Part shown: piece after piece, positions 7,035 through 13,330 of the stretch | How the letters are laid out: each line of letters begins with the position of its first letter | Numbering within the stretch: position 1 is the stretch's first letter | Source: Verrucomicrobiota bacterium | GTDB taxonomy: Bacteria > Verrucomicrobiota > Verrucomicrobiia > Chthoniobacterales > UBA10450 | Direction of reading: 5' to 3' | NCBI GenBank assembly: GCA_003217965.1 | Contig: QHNB01000088.1 | Span: 1-19,507 of the forward strand | DNA: 19,507 bases | Made by a program: the position numbers and the translations under genes | Notes under the pieces: generated by a model | Database searches by the model: none | Told to the model about the DNA's origin: nothing | Seen by the model: the letters and a program-made list of their open reading frames with translations, nothing else

Positions 7035-7400
7035 AAAGCTGAAGAATAAGATGCCCAGCGTCGTTATCGGCACCGCGGCGAAACAGGCCGGCAGGAGGCG
7101 CTGGATTACGCGAAATGGCGCGCTGGTTAGGGCCGGTATGACATTCAGCTGCCCGATGGAAACTGGAATGTGATCGAGACAATCGCGAATGAGGATTTGA
7201 AGCCCTTTATGTGAGGGGCGGCAGAGGTCCCTAATGCGCGCAGTTGAGCCAAACATTGTGGCCAAAATGGGCAAAAGTCGTCGCTCCGCAGCCATAAGAC
7301 CAGATACCGTTTTCTTTGTCTTCAAACGCGCCGTCCTCTTCGAATAAGCGATTTTAATTTGCCCGGCCAGGAGGCGATGACAGCCGAAGGGGGCTGCGGG
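7035..7400. other. 366-base gap without an intact gene; possible decayed coding fragments
   Basis: I see no intact gene, RNA or clear terminator here. Two short stretches look coding-like but lack proper starts. On the plus strand 7137-7211 encodes YDIQLPDGNWNVIETIANED and a short tail to TGA 7209-7211, preceded by an in-frame TAG at 7128. On the minus strand 7353-7231 reads through GIWSYGCGATTFAHFGHNVW to a TAG, starting just after a TAA. They may be remnants of lost genes. The region separates the plus-strand cysS unit from the convergent minus-strand oxygenase gene. Confidence 0.4.
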
Positions 7401-8186
7401 TCAGTTGCGCTTCAAATTCCGTATCTCATTCAGGATAAGATTTTGGATTCGTCGGCCGCGATTGCGCAGCGATCTCCATATCCCGGCGTCGACGAAATAA
7501 GTGAGCAGAATGCTGTCGCGCGTCTTTACTTCGGGTCCAACCGGATCCGCCGAATGCCACGTATCAGTTCCAACTGCAAAGGCGTAGCCGGTATTAGGCG
7601 CGAACGGCATCTGCCTCTTCTTCGGCTTTCTGCCATCGGGCAACACCTCGTGAAAAATGGTACCAATATGCCTTGTCGAGTTGTCGGGCGGCAGATAGAG
7701 CTGGACTGTGATGCCTTTCCACAGGCTGTCGGTATGTTTGAAGATGCGATACCCCGGAATGTCGCGCGTCAGAATTGGTACCGGATACATTCGTACGTTC
7801 GCGAAGTTCGTGCCGAACCGACGTTCCAAATCCGGCGCGAGTCGTTGAACGAAGGCCGCCTGAAGTTCCTTGGAGCGTAGGACGCTACCTGCCACGTCCC
7901 AGACTGCGCGTTTTCCTGGGGGCAAGTGGCGGACGTATTCGGGAAAAAGATCGATTTTGGCGCGCGTCGGTTTTCCGTCAGGTCTGCTACTTCCTACTTT
8001 GCTTTTCCCAGACATGGCGCGGTAATCGCTCGCGTCCGGCATCGCTTGCAGCATCGCTGCATAAAAATCTTCCGGAAAAACGCGATCGAATCGCAGATGG
8101 TGGAATGGCGTGTCGTCGGCGTGCGCGCTTTGTGCCGAGTCCACGACGAAATCGGTCAAGCTTCTGACTGACCATGAGTGTTTCAT
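7401..8186 (-). CDS. Putative 2-oxoglutarate/Fe(II)-dependent oxygenase-like protein
   Basis: 261 residues from the ATG at 8186. The C-terminal half has the expected double-stranded beta-helix residues: HTD at 151-153 (H151, D153 as iron ligands), a GITVQLYLPPD strand, the distal H211 in GTDTWHSADPVG, and R223 in RDSILLTYF as a candidate 2-oxoglutarate-binding Arg. The N-terminal part (FDRVFPEDFYAAMLQAMPD) resembles the lead-in helices of prolyl-hydroxylase-like proteins. The substrate is unknown; relatives modify proteins or small molecules. The upstream in-frame ATG at 8204 gives 267 residues, but a strong AAAGGA site lies 9 bases before the 8186 ATG, so I prefer that start. It follows tRNA-Ser on the same strand with 234 bases between. 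Confidence 0.62.
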   Translation of the reverse strand: MKHSWSVRSLTDFVVDSAQSAHADDTPFHHLRFDRVFPEDFYAAMLQAMPDASDYRAMSGKSKVGSSRPDGKPTRAKIDLFPEYVRHLPPGKRAVWDVAGSVLRSKELQAAFVQRLAPDLERRFGTNFANVRMYPVPILTRDIPGYRIFKHTDSLWKGITVQLYLPPDNSTRHIGTIFHEVLPDGRKPKKRQMPFAPNTGYAFAVGTDTWHSADPVGPEVKTRDSILLTYFVDAGIWRSLRNRGRRIQNLILNEIRNLKRN

Positions 8187-8420
8187 CAAATCTGTTCCTT
8201 TCATCGGGAGTCTAACTATACTGGTGGTCCGCTTTCGTGGGCATCATCGGCTTTTAATTGCATTTCGTCACAACTAACGCGCGCGAGGGCAATTTACCTC
8301 CCGTCGCTCAAGCGCAAGCATCAGCGGATCTCGGTGGACATATTCCTAATTGCGTACCTACAAAGGGTGGACTTCCGTCATATTTTGGTCACTTTCCGTT
8401 GACTTTCCGACCCGGTTTCT

Positions 8421-8508
8421 TGGCGGATGGGCGGGGATTCGAACCCCGGGTGCCTTTCGGCACACACGCTCTCCAGGCGTGCACAATAGACCGCTCTGTC
8501 ACCCATCC
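8421..8508 (-). tRNA. tRNA-Ser (anticodon GGA)
   Basis: Read on the minus strand, the acceptor stem GGATGGG (8508-8502) pairs with CCCATCC (8431-8425), followed by discriminator G and an encoded CCA (8423-8421). The anticodon stem CACGC/GCGTG encloses loop CTGGAGA with anticodon GGA (plus-strand 8472-8474). The long variable arm GTGCC-GAAA-GGCAC is typical of tRNA-Ser, and the T arm CGGGGTTCGAATCCCCG is canonical. It decodes UCC/UCU. Confidence 0.97.
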
Positions 8509-8530
8509 CTGCGGCGGTTCACTGCCGATC

Positions 8531-8553
8531 ATCTGAGGCTTCGGCGCTCAGAT
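8531..8553 (-). other. Hairpin between hemQ and tRNA-Ser
   Basis: ATCTGAG (8531-8537) pairs with CTCAGAT (8547-8553), with an inner GC/GC pair closing a TTCG loop (plus-strand view). It lies 12 bases beyond the hemQ stop and 22 bases upstream of the tRNA 5' end. No U-tract follows on the minus strand, so it may be a Rho-type or processing structure rather than a classical terminator. Confidence 0.5.
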
Positions 8554-8564
8554 CGCCGCTGCCA

Positions 8565-9386
8565 TCAAAGTTGCAATCGCCGGAACAATTCGTCGAGCGG
8601 CAGTTGAAGGCCGATAAAAAACTCCCCAAAATCGGCGAACTCTGCGCTCACTCGATCAAAACGCATCTGATAAACGATGGCTTTGATTTGGAACGTGTCA
8701 CGCGCGAACAATGTGACGCCCCACTCCGCGTCATCCAGGCCGGTTGATCCGGTGATCAGTTGTTTCACTTTGCCGGCGAACTCGCGACCGACTTTGGCAT
8801 GCCCAGCCATCAATTTTCGCCGCTCTTCAAACGGCAATGCGTACCAATTCCGCTGTTCACCTCGCCGTTTGCTCATGCAATAAAAACAAACCACCGGCCA
8901 GTCGGGCAGCGTTGGGTAAACTCGTTCCCGAGTGTAGTGCTTCATTCGCTCGGCAAAAGTATCCATGGCGGAGTCGAACTCGGGCGTGCCGGGCTTTAAC
9001 TGCTGCTCCCGCTCCAGCGTCTCGGCGTACTGATCTGCGGTTGTTACGTATTCACTCTCTTCCGTCAGAGAGAGGTAACTGTAAACTGGTTCCAGAATTC
9101 CAGGTCCAAGGGAAAGAGTCAGGCGTTTCTCAAATGAATTGGCCGTGTGCAGATCGGGCGTGATCAACATGAAACCGATGTCCGCCTTTGGTGTAACGAT
9201 GCTCAGCGTAAGCAATTGCGTGTTTTCAGTCGCGCGGACTTCCTGCGCGATTTCCGTAAGCGCGGTTTTGGCCTTGCGTTGCTCATCTCGGCTGAGGAGC
9301 TGCCACTGCGCAAAATCGATTCGATAAAAAAGATGCAGGCAGTGCCAGCCTTGTTCCGGAATAAGCCGCGGATTCTTATCGGCCAT
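8565..9386 (-). CDS. hemQ: Coproheme decarboxylase HemQ (chlorite dismutase family)
   Basis: Decarboxylates coproheme III to haem b in the coproporphyrin-dependent pathway. 273 residues, slightly above the ~250 of Firmicute HemQ. The C-terminal ferredoxin-like domain carries the family signature: FYCMSKRRGEQRNWYAL (Y169 as candidate catalytic Tyr), H196 in LMAGHAKVGREFAGKVKQ as the likely axial haem ligand, ITGSTGLDDAEWGVTLFARD, and MRFDRVSAEFADFGEFFIG. The N-terminal half is the divergent family repeat. These motifs match HemQ rather than true chlorite dismutases. It lies 30 bases after the rhomboid-like gene on the same strand. No other haem genes are in the window. Confidence 0.92.
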   Translation of the reverse strand: MADKNPRLIPEQGWHCLHLFYRIDFAQWQLLSRDEQRKAKTALTEIAQEVRATENTQLLTLSIVTPKADIGFMLITPDLHTANSFEKRLTLSLGPGILEPVYSYLSLTEESEYVTTADQYAETLEREQQLKPGTPEFDSAMDTFAERMKHYTRERVYPTLPDWPVVCFYCMSKRRGEQRNWYALPFEERRKLMAGHAKVGREFAGKVKQLITGSTGLDDAEWGVTLFARDTFQIKAIVYQMRFDRVSAEFADFGEFFIGLQLPLDELFRRLQL

Positions 9387-9416
9387 CGCGCTAGTGTGCG
9401 CCGCGCGGAAACGCGG

Positions 9417-10142
9417 TCAAGCCGGTGTGACCTTGGCCTTGGCTTGGGCCAGATGCGGAAGTAAGGCTTGGGCATCGGGATCGCGGGATTGGATTTCAAA
9501 AGGCTTGCGCCGTGCCGTCACTTGCCGACGATTGCGCGCTTCGTTAACAATCTCCGGCCCAAAAAAGAGGAGGTAGTTAGCCATGGCGGCGATGGCGGCG
9601 GCGCGGAACTGCATCGAGCCGGTGATGATTTGCAGGAGCAATAGCGCGGCAGAAAACCATGCAATCCATTTTACCTTCAATGGAAGTATATAAGCGAAAT
9701 AGATAACGAGATCGGGATAGAAACGGGCAAAGGCGAAGAAGAGGGACGCGGTCAGCATGAAATTGGAGAAGGCGGTGCCGAAGAAAAAGGCGGCAACGGT
9801 TGTTCCAAGCATTCCTATTAGGAAAAATAGAGTGAGTTTGAATGCACCCCAGGCCGCTTCCAGTCCATTGCCAATCCACCAGAGAAAGAGCACGTAAAAG
9901 GCAACATTGGCCCAATCCGGCAACGGCAAAAAACTCGTCATCTGCGGAATGAAAATATAACTGACCAAACGCCAGATCTGGCCGTGGAGGACCGCCGCCG
10001 GATCCAGATCGAGAATCCGCAGGAATCCCGGGCTTAGTTTTTCGAGCAAAAAAGTGAGGGCGTTGAAGAAAGCGACGTAGCGAAGCAATCCGGGGATCGC
10101 GAGAAAACCGAGGGGGCGTTCGAGTTTATCGGGCCATGTCAT
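9417..10142 (-). CDS. Rhomboid-fold membrane protein, probably proteolytically inactive
   Basis: Polytopic inner-membrane protein of 241 residues from ATG 10142. Rhomboid-like landmarks are the N-terminal INxLxF-like helix (FFNALTFLLEKL), the L1 segment HGQIWRLVSYIFIP, the WWIGNGLEAAWG helix, and the LPLKVKWIAW motif before the last helices. At the position of the catalytic GxSG I read TASL (Ser at about 133) and, in the last helix where a His is required, AAAIAAMANYLLFFG has none. So it appears to be a pseudo-rhomboid. A polar tail with basic residues follows. The frame extends to ATG 10220 (26 extra residues), which is less likely. The neighbouring hemQ suggests co-transcription but not a shared function. 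Confidence 0.7.
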   Translation of the reverse strand: MTWPDKLERPLGFLAIPGLLRYVAFFNALTFLLEKLSPGFLRILDLDPAAVLHGQIWRLVSYIFIPQMTSFLPLPDWANVAFYVLFLWWIGNGLEAAWGAFKLTLFFLIGMLGTTVAAFFFGTAFSNFMLTASLFFAFARFYPDLVIYFAYILPLKVKWIAWFSAALLLLQIITGSMQFRAAAIAAMANYLLFFGPEIVNEARNRRQVTARRKPFEIQSRDPDAQALLPHLAQAKAKVTPA

Positions 10143-10241
10143 TGTGGGCGGGATGCTAGCGAACACATCGCCTCTCTTCAAATTTATCGGGCGAAACCCT
10201 GACCACGGTTGCGTGGGCAAAGCCGACGTCTAGTTTGCCCG

Positions 10242-11342
10242 GTGCCGGCCGAGGCTCTCAAAACCACTCCACTGAAAGACGAGCACCTGAAGCTGCGCGC
10301 GAAAATGGTGCCATTCGGTGGCTGGCTAATGCCGGTGCAATACTCCGGGATCGTCGATGAACATCGAACCGTTCGGAGTGCCGTCGGAATATTCGATATT
10401 TCACACATGGGACAGTTCGTCGTCTCGGGAAACGCCGCGAGAGATTGGCTGAACAGAATCCTGACCAACAATGTCGCCAAACTCGGAGTTGGCACCGGTC
10501 AATACACCTTTCTGCTAAACGACCGTGGCGGCGTTATCGATGATCTGATTGTCTACCGAACAGGAGACGAGGAGTTCTTCTTGGTCGTGAATGCAGCCCG
10601 AGTAGATGAGGACTTTGACTGGTTACAAAAACATAAGCCGCCTCATTTGGAATTGCGAAATTGCAGCCCGCACTTTGGAGCGGTCGCCATTCAGGGACCT
10701 CGTGCGGCGGAGTTTTTTCGGGCGTGGCGCGGAAATGACAAAGAACCGCCTGTCCGCAATCAGATCGCGGATTTTACGTTTTCTGATAATGCAATTTCAG
10801 TTGCACGAACCGGGTATACTGGAGAAGACGGATTCGAAGTCTTCTTTCCGGCAGAGATTGCAACCGAGCTTTGGCAAGACGCATTGGCAACTGGTGGGAA
10901 ATTCGGAATGAAACCGTGCGGCCTCGGCGCCCGCGACACTCTTCGACTCGAAATGTGTTACCCGCTCAATGGCTCCGATCTTTCTCCCGACCGCAATCCG
11001 ATTGAAGCTGGTCTTGGGCTCTTCGTTGACTTGGAAAAACAGGATTTCATCGGTCGCCCATCATTGCTCGAGACAAAAACCAAAGGCGCACGGGAACGAT
11101 TGATTGCATTTAAAATGAAAGAGAAAGGACCGCCGCCGCGACCGCATTATCCCGTCTTTGCCGATGGCAATCGCGTGGGAGAAATCACGAGCGGCACCCT
11201 TTCGCCAAGCTTGAACATCGGCATCGGTCTGGCGTATGTCTCAGCCGCCGCGGCGAAAGTTGGGACAGCGTTGGAGGTGGAAATCCGCGGTCAAAAATTT
11301 CCGGCCACGATCGAGAAAAAACCGCTCTATAAAAAACCATGA
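10242..11342 (+). CDS. gcvT: Aminomethyltransferase (glycine cleavage T-protein)
   Basis: Transfers the methylene group from the aminomethyl-lipoyl arm of GcvH to tetrahydrofolate, releasing ammonia. 366 residues from GTG 10242 (E. coli 364). Family motifs are LKDEHLKLRAKMVPFGGWLMPVQY, VGIFDISHMGQ, the folate-binding NDRGGVIDDLIVYR, ARTGYTGEDGFEVF, ARDTLRLEMCYPLNG and IEAGLGLFVDLEKQDFIGR. The upstream TTG 10209 would add 11 residues; neither candidate start has a good ribosome site. It overlaps gcvH by ATGA, so the T and H proteins are translationally coupled. gcvP is not in the window; H is followed by a gene on the opposite strand, so P must be encoded elsewhere. Confidence 0.95.
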   Translation: MPAEALKTTPLKDEHLKLRAKMVPFGGWLMPVQYSGIVDEHRTVRSAVGIFDISHMGQFVVSGNAARDWLNRILTNNVAKLGVGTGQYTFLLNDRGGVIDDLIVYRTGDEEFFLVVNAARVDEDFDWLQKHKPPHLELRNCSPHFGAVAIQGPRAAEFFRAWRGNDKEPPVRNQIADFTFSDNAISVARTGYTGEDGFEVFFPAEIATELWQDALATGGKFGMKPCGLGARDTLRLEMCYPLNGSDLSPDRNPIEAGLGLFVDLEKQDFIGRPSLLETKTKGARERLIAFKMKEKGPPPRPHYPVFADGNRVGEITSGTLSPSLNIGIGLAYVSAAAAKVGTALEVEIRGQKFPATIEKKPLYKKP

Positions 11343-11716
11343 ACGTTCCTGATGGTCTGCTTTACACCGAAAGTCACGAATGGATTAAGCGGGAAGCCGA
11401 AAACATCCGGGTCGGCATTACCGATCACGCCCAGGCAGAATTGACCGATGTCGTGTTCGTCGAGATTCCGAAGACGGGTCGCACGGCAGATGCGAAGGAG
11501 GCCGTGGCCGTGGTCGAATCGGTGAAAGCGGCAAGCGACATCTATGCGCCGATTAAAGGTACGGTTGTTGACGCAAACAAAGCGCTCGAAGCGAATCCGG
11601 CGCTCATTAACACGGATCCGTACGGGGAGGGCTGGATTTTTGTCCTGAAAATCGACAACCCGGATGATCTAAAAAACCTAAAAGCCGCCGCCGCCTACAA
11701 ACAACAAATCGCCTAG
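11339..11716 (+). CDS. gcvH: Glycine cleavage system H protein
   Basis: Small lipoyl carrier that shuttles the aminomethyl group between GcvP, GcvT and GcvL. 125 residues, normal family size. The lipoylated lysine is K63 in VESVKAASDIYAP, followed by the GTVVDANKALEANPALINTDPYGEGW turn-rich region typical of H proteins. The N-terminus (LLYTESHEWIKRE) is canonical. The ATG at 11339 overlaps the gcvT stop. Convergent with the receiver-domain gene, 33 bases apart; a 5-bp stem (AGCGC 11736-11740 with GCGCT 11747-11751) lies between and runs into the opposing stop, but has no U-tract. Confidence 0.96.
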   Translation: MNVPDGLLYTESHEWIKREAENIRVGITDHAQAELTDVVFVEIPKTGRTADAKEAVAVVESVKAASDIYAPIKGTVVDANKALEANPALINTDPYGEGWIFVLKIDNPDDLKNLKAAAAYKQQIA

Positions 11717-11749
11717 GGGAAATCAGGAGCGAGACAGCGCCATGCCGCG

Positions 11750-12130
11750 CTATCTGCCAAAGAGCATTTGATCGACTGCTCGTATCAGATGTTCAATCGG
11801 CACCGGCGAAGCCAGAAAGCTGTAACCAGATAAGATGCCGGCGGAAAGGAATTCCGGCCCGGAAACAAACTGGCTTAGGCAAAGCAACGGAGTATCGCGC
11901 AGTTCGCAGTCGTTTTGAAGCCGCTGGGCGACGAGTTCGCCATCAGTGGAGGGCACACTCAGATCGACCATGATCAAGTCGGGTTGAAACCAGCGCGCAG
12001 CATGCACGGCGAAGGCCGCGTCATGCTCCTCCCGGATCGAGTATCGACCAATGCTTTCGAGGGCTTCGCGCACCGGCCCGGTGATGCGCGGTTCACGATC
12101 AATGATCAGGATTTTCTTGCGAACCTTCAC
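11750..12130 (-). CDS. Stand-alone receiver-domain (CheY-like) protein with a degenerate active site
   Basis: 126 residues covering one receiver domain and no output domain. The N-terminal acidic patch is IIDREPR (D11, R12, E13), the phospho-acceptor candidate is D56 in LIMVDLSVPSTDG, the Thr/Ser switch residue is S86 in LCLSQF, and FLASPVPIEHL marks the beta5-alpha5 edge. In active receivers the residue before that Pro is a Lys; here it is Ser (S108). With one acidic residue offset and no Lys, normal phosphorylation chemistry is doubtful. The start is GTG 12130 with no evident ribosome site. No histidine kinase is nearby. It may be an atypical or partner-binding receiver. Confidence 0.75.
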   Translation of the reverse strand: MKVRKKILIIDREPRITGPVREALESIGRYSIREEHDAAFAVHAARWFQPDLIMVDLSVPSTDGELVAQRLQNDCELRDTPLLCLSQFVSGPEFLSAGILSGYSFLASPVPIEHLIRAVDQMLFGR

Positions 12131-12233
12131 AACGATGGGCGCTTGCGAGCATCGCTTGTGCCACTAAACGCAAGGCCGGATCTGACTTAATCTAACTCGC
12201 TAGACCAAGAGGTCGGGCGACCTTCGTCTATCG

Positions 12234-12902
12234 CTACCACAAACCGGCCACAATATTGACGGTGAGAGCGAGAATTACGGTGTTGAATGCGAATGACAGA
12301 ATTCCGTGAAGAAGGGCGAGATTACGCAATTCCCCGGAAGTGACCTGTACATCCGAGACCTGACAGGTCATACCAATGACAAACGAGAAATACGCGAAAT
12401 CGCTGTAATCGGGCGGATCTTGTCCTGGAAACAGCAGGCCGCCAGCATGTTTGTCACTGCTGGTCTCGCTGTCGCCATAAAACTCGTGCGCGTAGCGTAG
12501 CCCGAAGACGCTATGCATGAGGAACCATGACAGAATAACAGTAATGACGCCGAGCAGAAGATGGATGGTGAAACGTCCCTGGCTCTCTGATTTGGCAAAG
12601 CGAAGCAGGAACGCGACCGCCATCATCGCCGCCGAGGTCGCAATCACGACCAGCGCGAATATTAACCTGGTTCCCACATCCTGTCGCTTCGCGACCGCGC
12701 GAATTTCTTCTCGTGGAGTGAGCGCGATGGTGAGCCATATTAACACCAGAGAAACGAACGCGTAAACATCATAGGTTGCGAGCGAAACAGTCCAGAACGC
12801 GTGCGCTCGAAGCACCCCGGCGACCCCCGCCGCAATCAGTAAGCTGAGAACAACGCGATGGCGGGCGTCCAATCGAGCGATCGCTGCTACTGCCCGCATC
12901 AT
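12234..12902 (-). CDS. DUF1345 family membrane protein
   Basis: 222-residue polytopic protein, about six hydrophobic helices (around 17-36, 44-61, 79-100, 112-133, 165-180, 195-220). The family-specific part is near the C-terminus: HSVFGLRYAHEFYG, a GGLLFPGQDPPDYSDFAYFSF stretch, and VIGMTCQVSDVQVTSGELRNLALLHG, which I recognise as the DUF1345 signature. The molecular function of this family is not established. It is divergent from xseB (116 bases between starts) and follows the receiver gene with 103 bases between. No cognate gene nearby hints at substrate or role. Confidence 0.8.
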   Translation of the reverse strand: MMRAVAAIARLDARHRVVLSLLIAAGVAGVLRAHAFWTVSLATYDVYAFVSLVLIWLTIALTPREEIRAVAKRQDVGTRLIFALVVIATSAAMMAVAFLLRFAKSESQGRFTIHLLLGVITVILSWFLMHSVFGLRYAHEFYGDSETSSDKHAGGLLFPGQDPPDYSDFAYFSFVIGMTCQVSDVQVTSGELRNLALLHGILSFAFNTVILALTVNIVAGLW

Positions 12903-13018
12903 GCCGCGACAAAACGAAAAGCCGCCTACTTGCGCAAGCTAAACTCCATCTTCCCGGGAAGCGGCTGCGGAACTCGTGCTTTTTTCTGCCTCTCGCTATG
13001 CTTAATTCGTAATCCGCC

Positions 13019-13330
13019 ATGCCCAATCAGGCAAAAAGACCAAGCAACGATCTGAGTTTCGAGGCCGCAATGGAGCGGCTCGAAAAAATCGTCGAAGAAA
13101 TGGAATCCGGCAAAATGCTGCTGGAGGATTTGCTCGTTCGCTATGAAGAAGGAATGAAGCTGGTAAAAGTCTGCCAGGAACGGCTGGCGAAAGCGGAACA
13201 AAAAATTGAGATTATTACACGCGATTATACCGGGAAAACTTCCGTGAAAAATTTCGAGCCGGCAGAAGCGCAGATGGCACCGGCTAACGATGTTGAGGAA
13301 AAGGAACACGATGACACCAGTCTCTTCTAA
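13019..13330 (+). CDS. xseB: Exodeoxyribonuclease VII small subunit
   Basis: Small subunit of exonuclease VII, which binds the large subunit XseA to form an ssDNA exonuclease. 103 residues; the conserved core is SFEAAMERLEKIVEEMESG, then LLEDLLVRYEEGMKLVKVCQERLAKAEQKIE, two helices typical of XseB. The acidic C-terminal tail (VEEKEHDDTSLF) is an extension. ATG 13019 has no clear ribosome site. It overlaps dxs by 20 bases. xseA is not in the window. An xseB-(ispA)-dxs order is common; here ispA is absent from between them. Confidence 0.9.
   Translation: MPNQAKRPSNDLSFEAAMERLEKIVEEMESGKMLLEDLLVRYEEGMKLVKVCQERLAKAEQKIEIITRDYTGKTSVKNFEPAEAQMAPANDVEEKEHDDTSLF

Noticed and set aside
7026..7325. 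A 99-codon minus-strand open frame overlapping the end of the hexapeptide gene.
   Set aside because: It begins from a poor start, overlaps the real gene in antisense and shows no family-like motifs.
8391..8409. Direct repeat ACTTTCCG (8391-8398 and 8402-8409) just beyond the tRNA 3' end.
   Set aside because: Two short copies with an 11-base period; no array, no mobile gene and no further copies seen.
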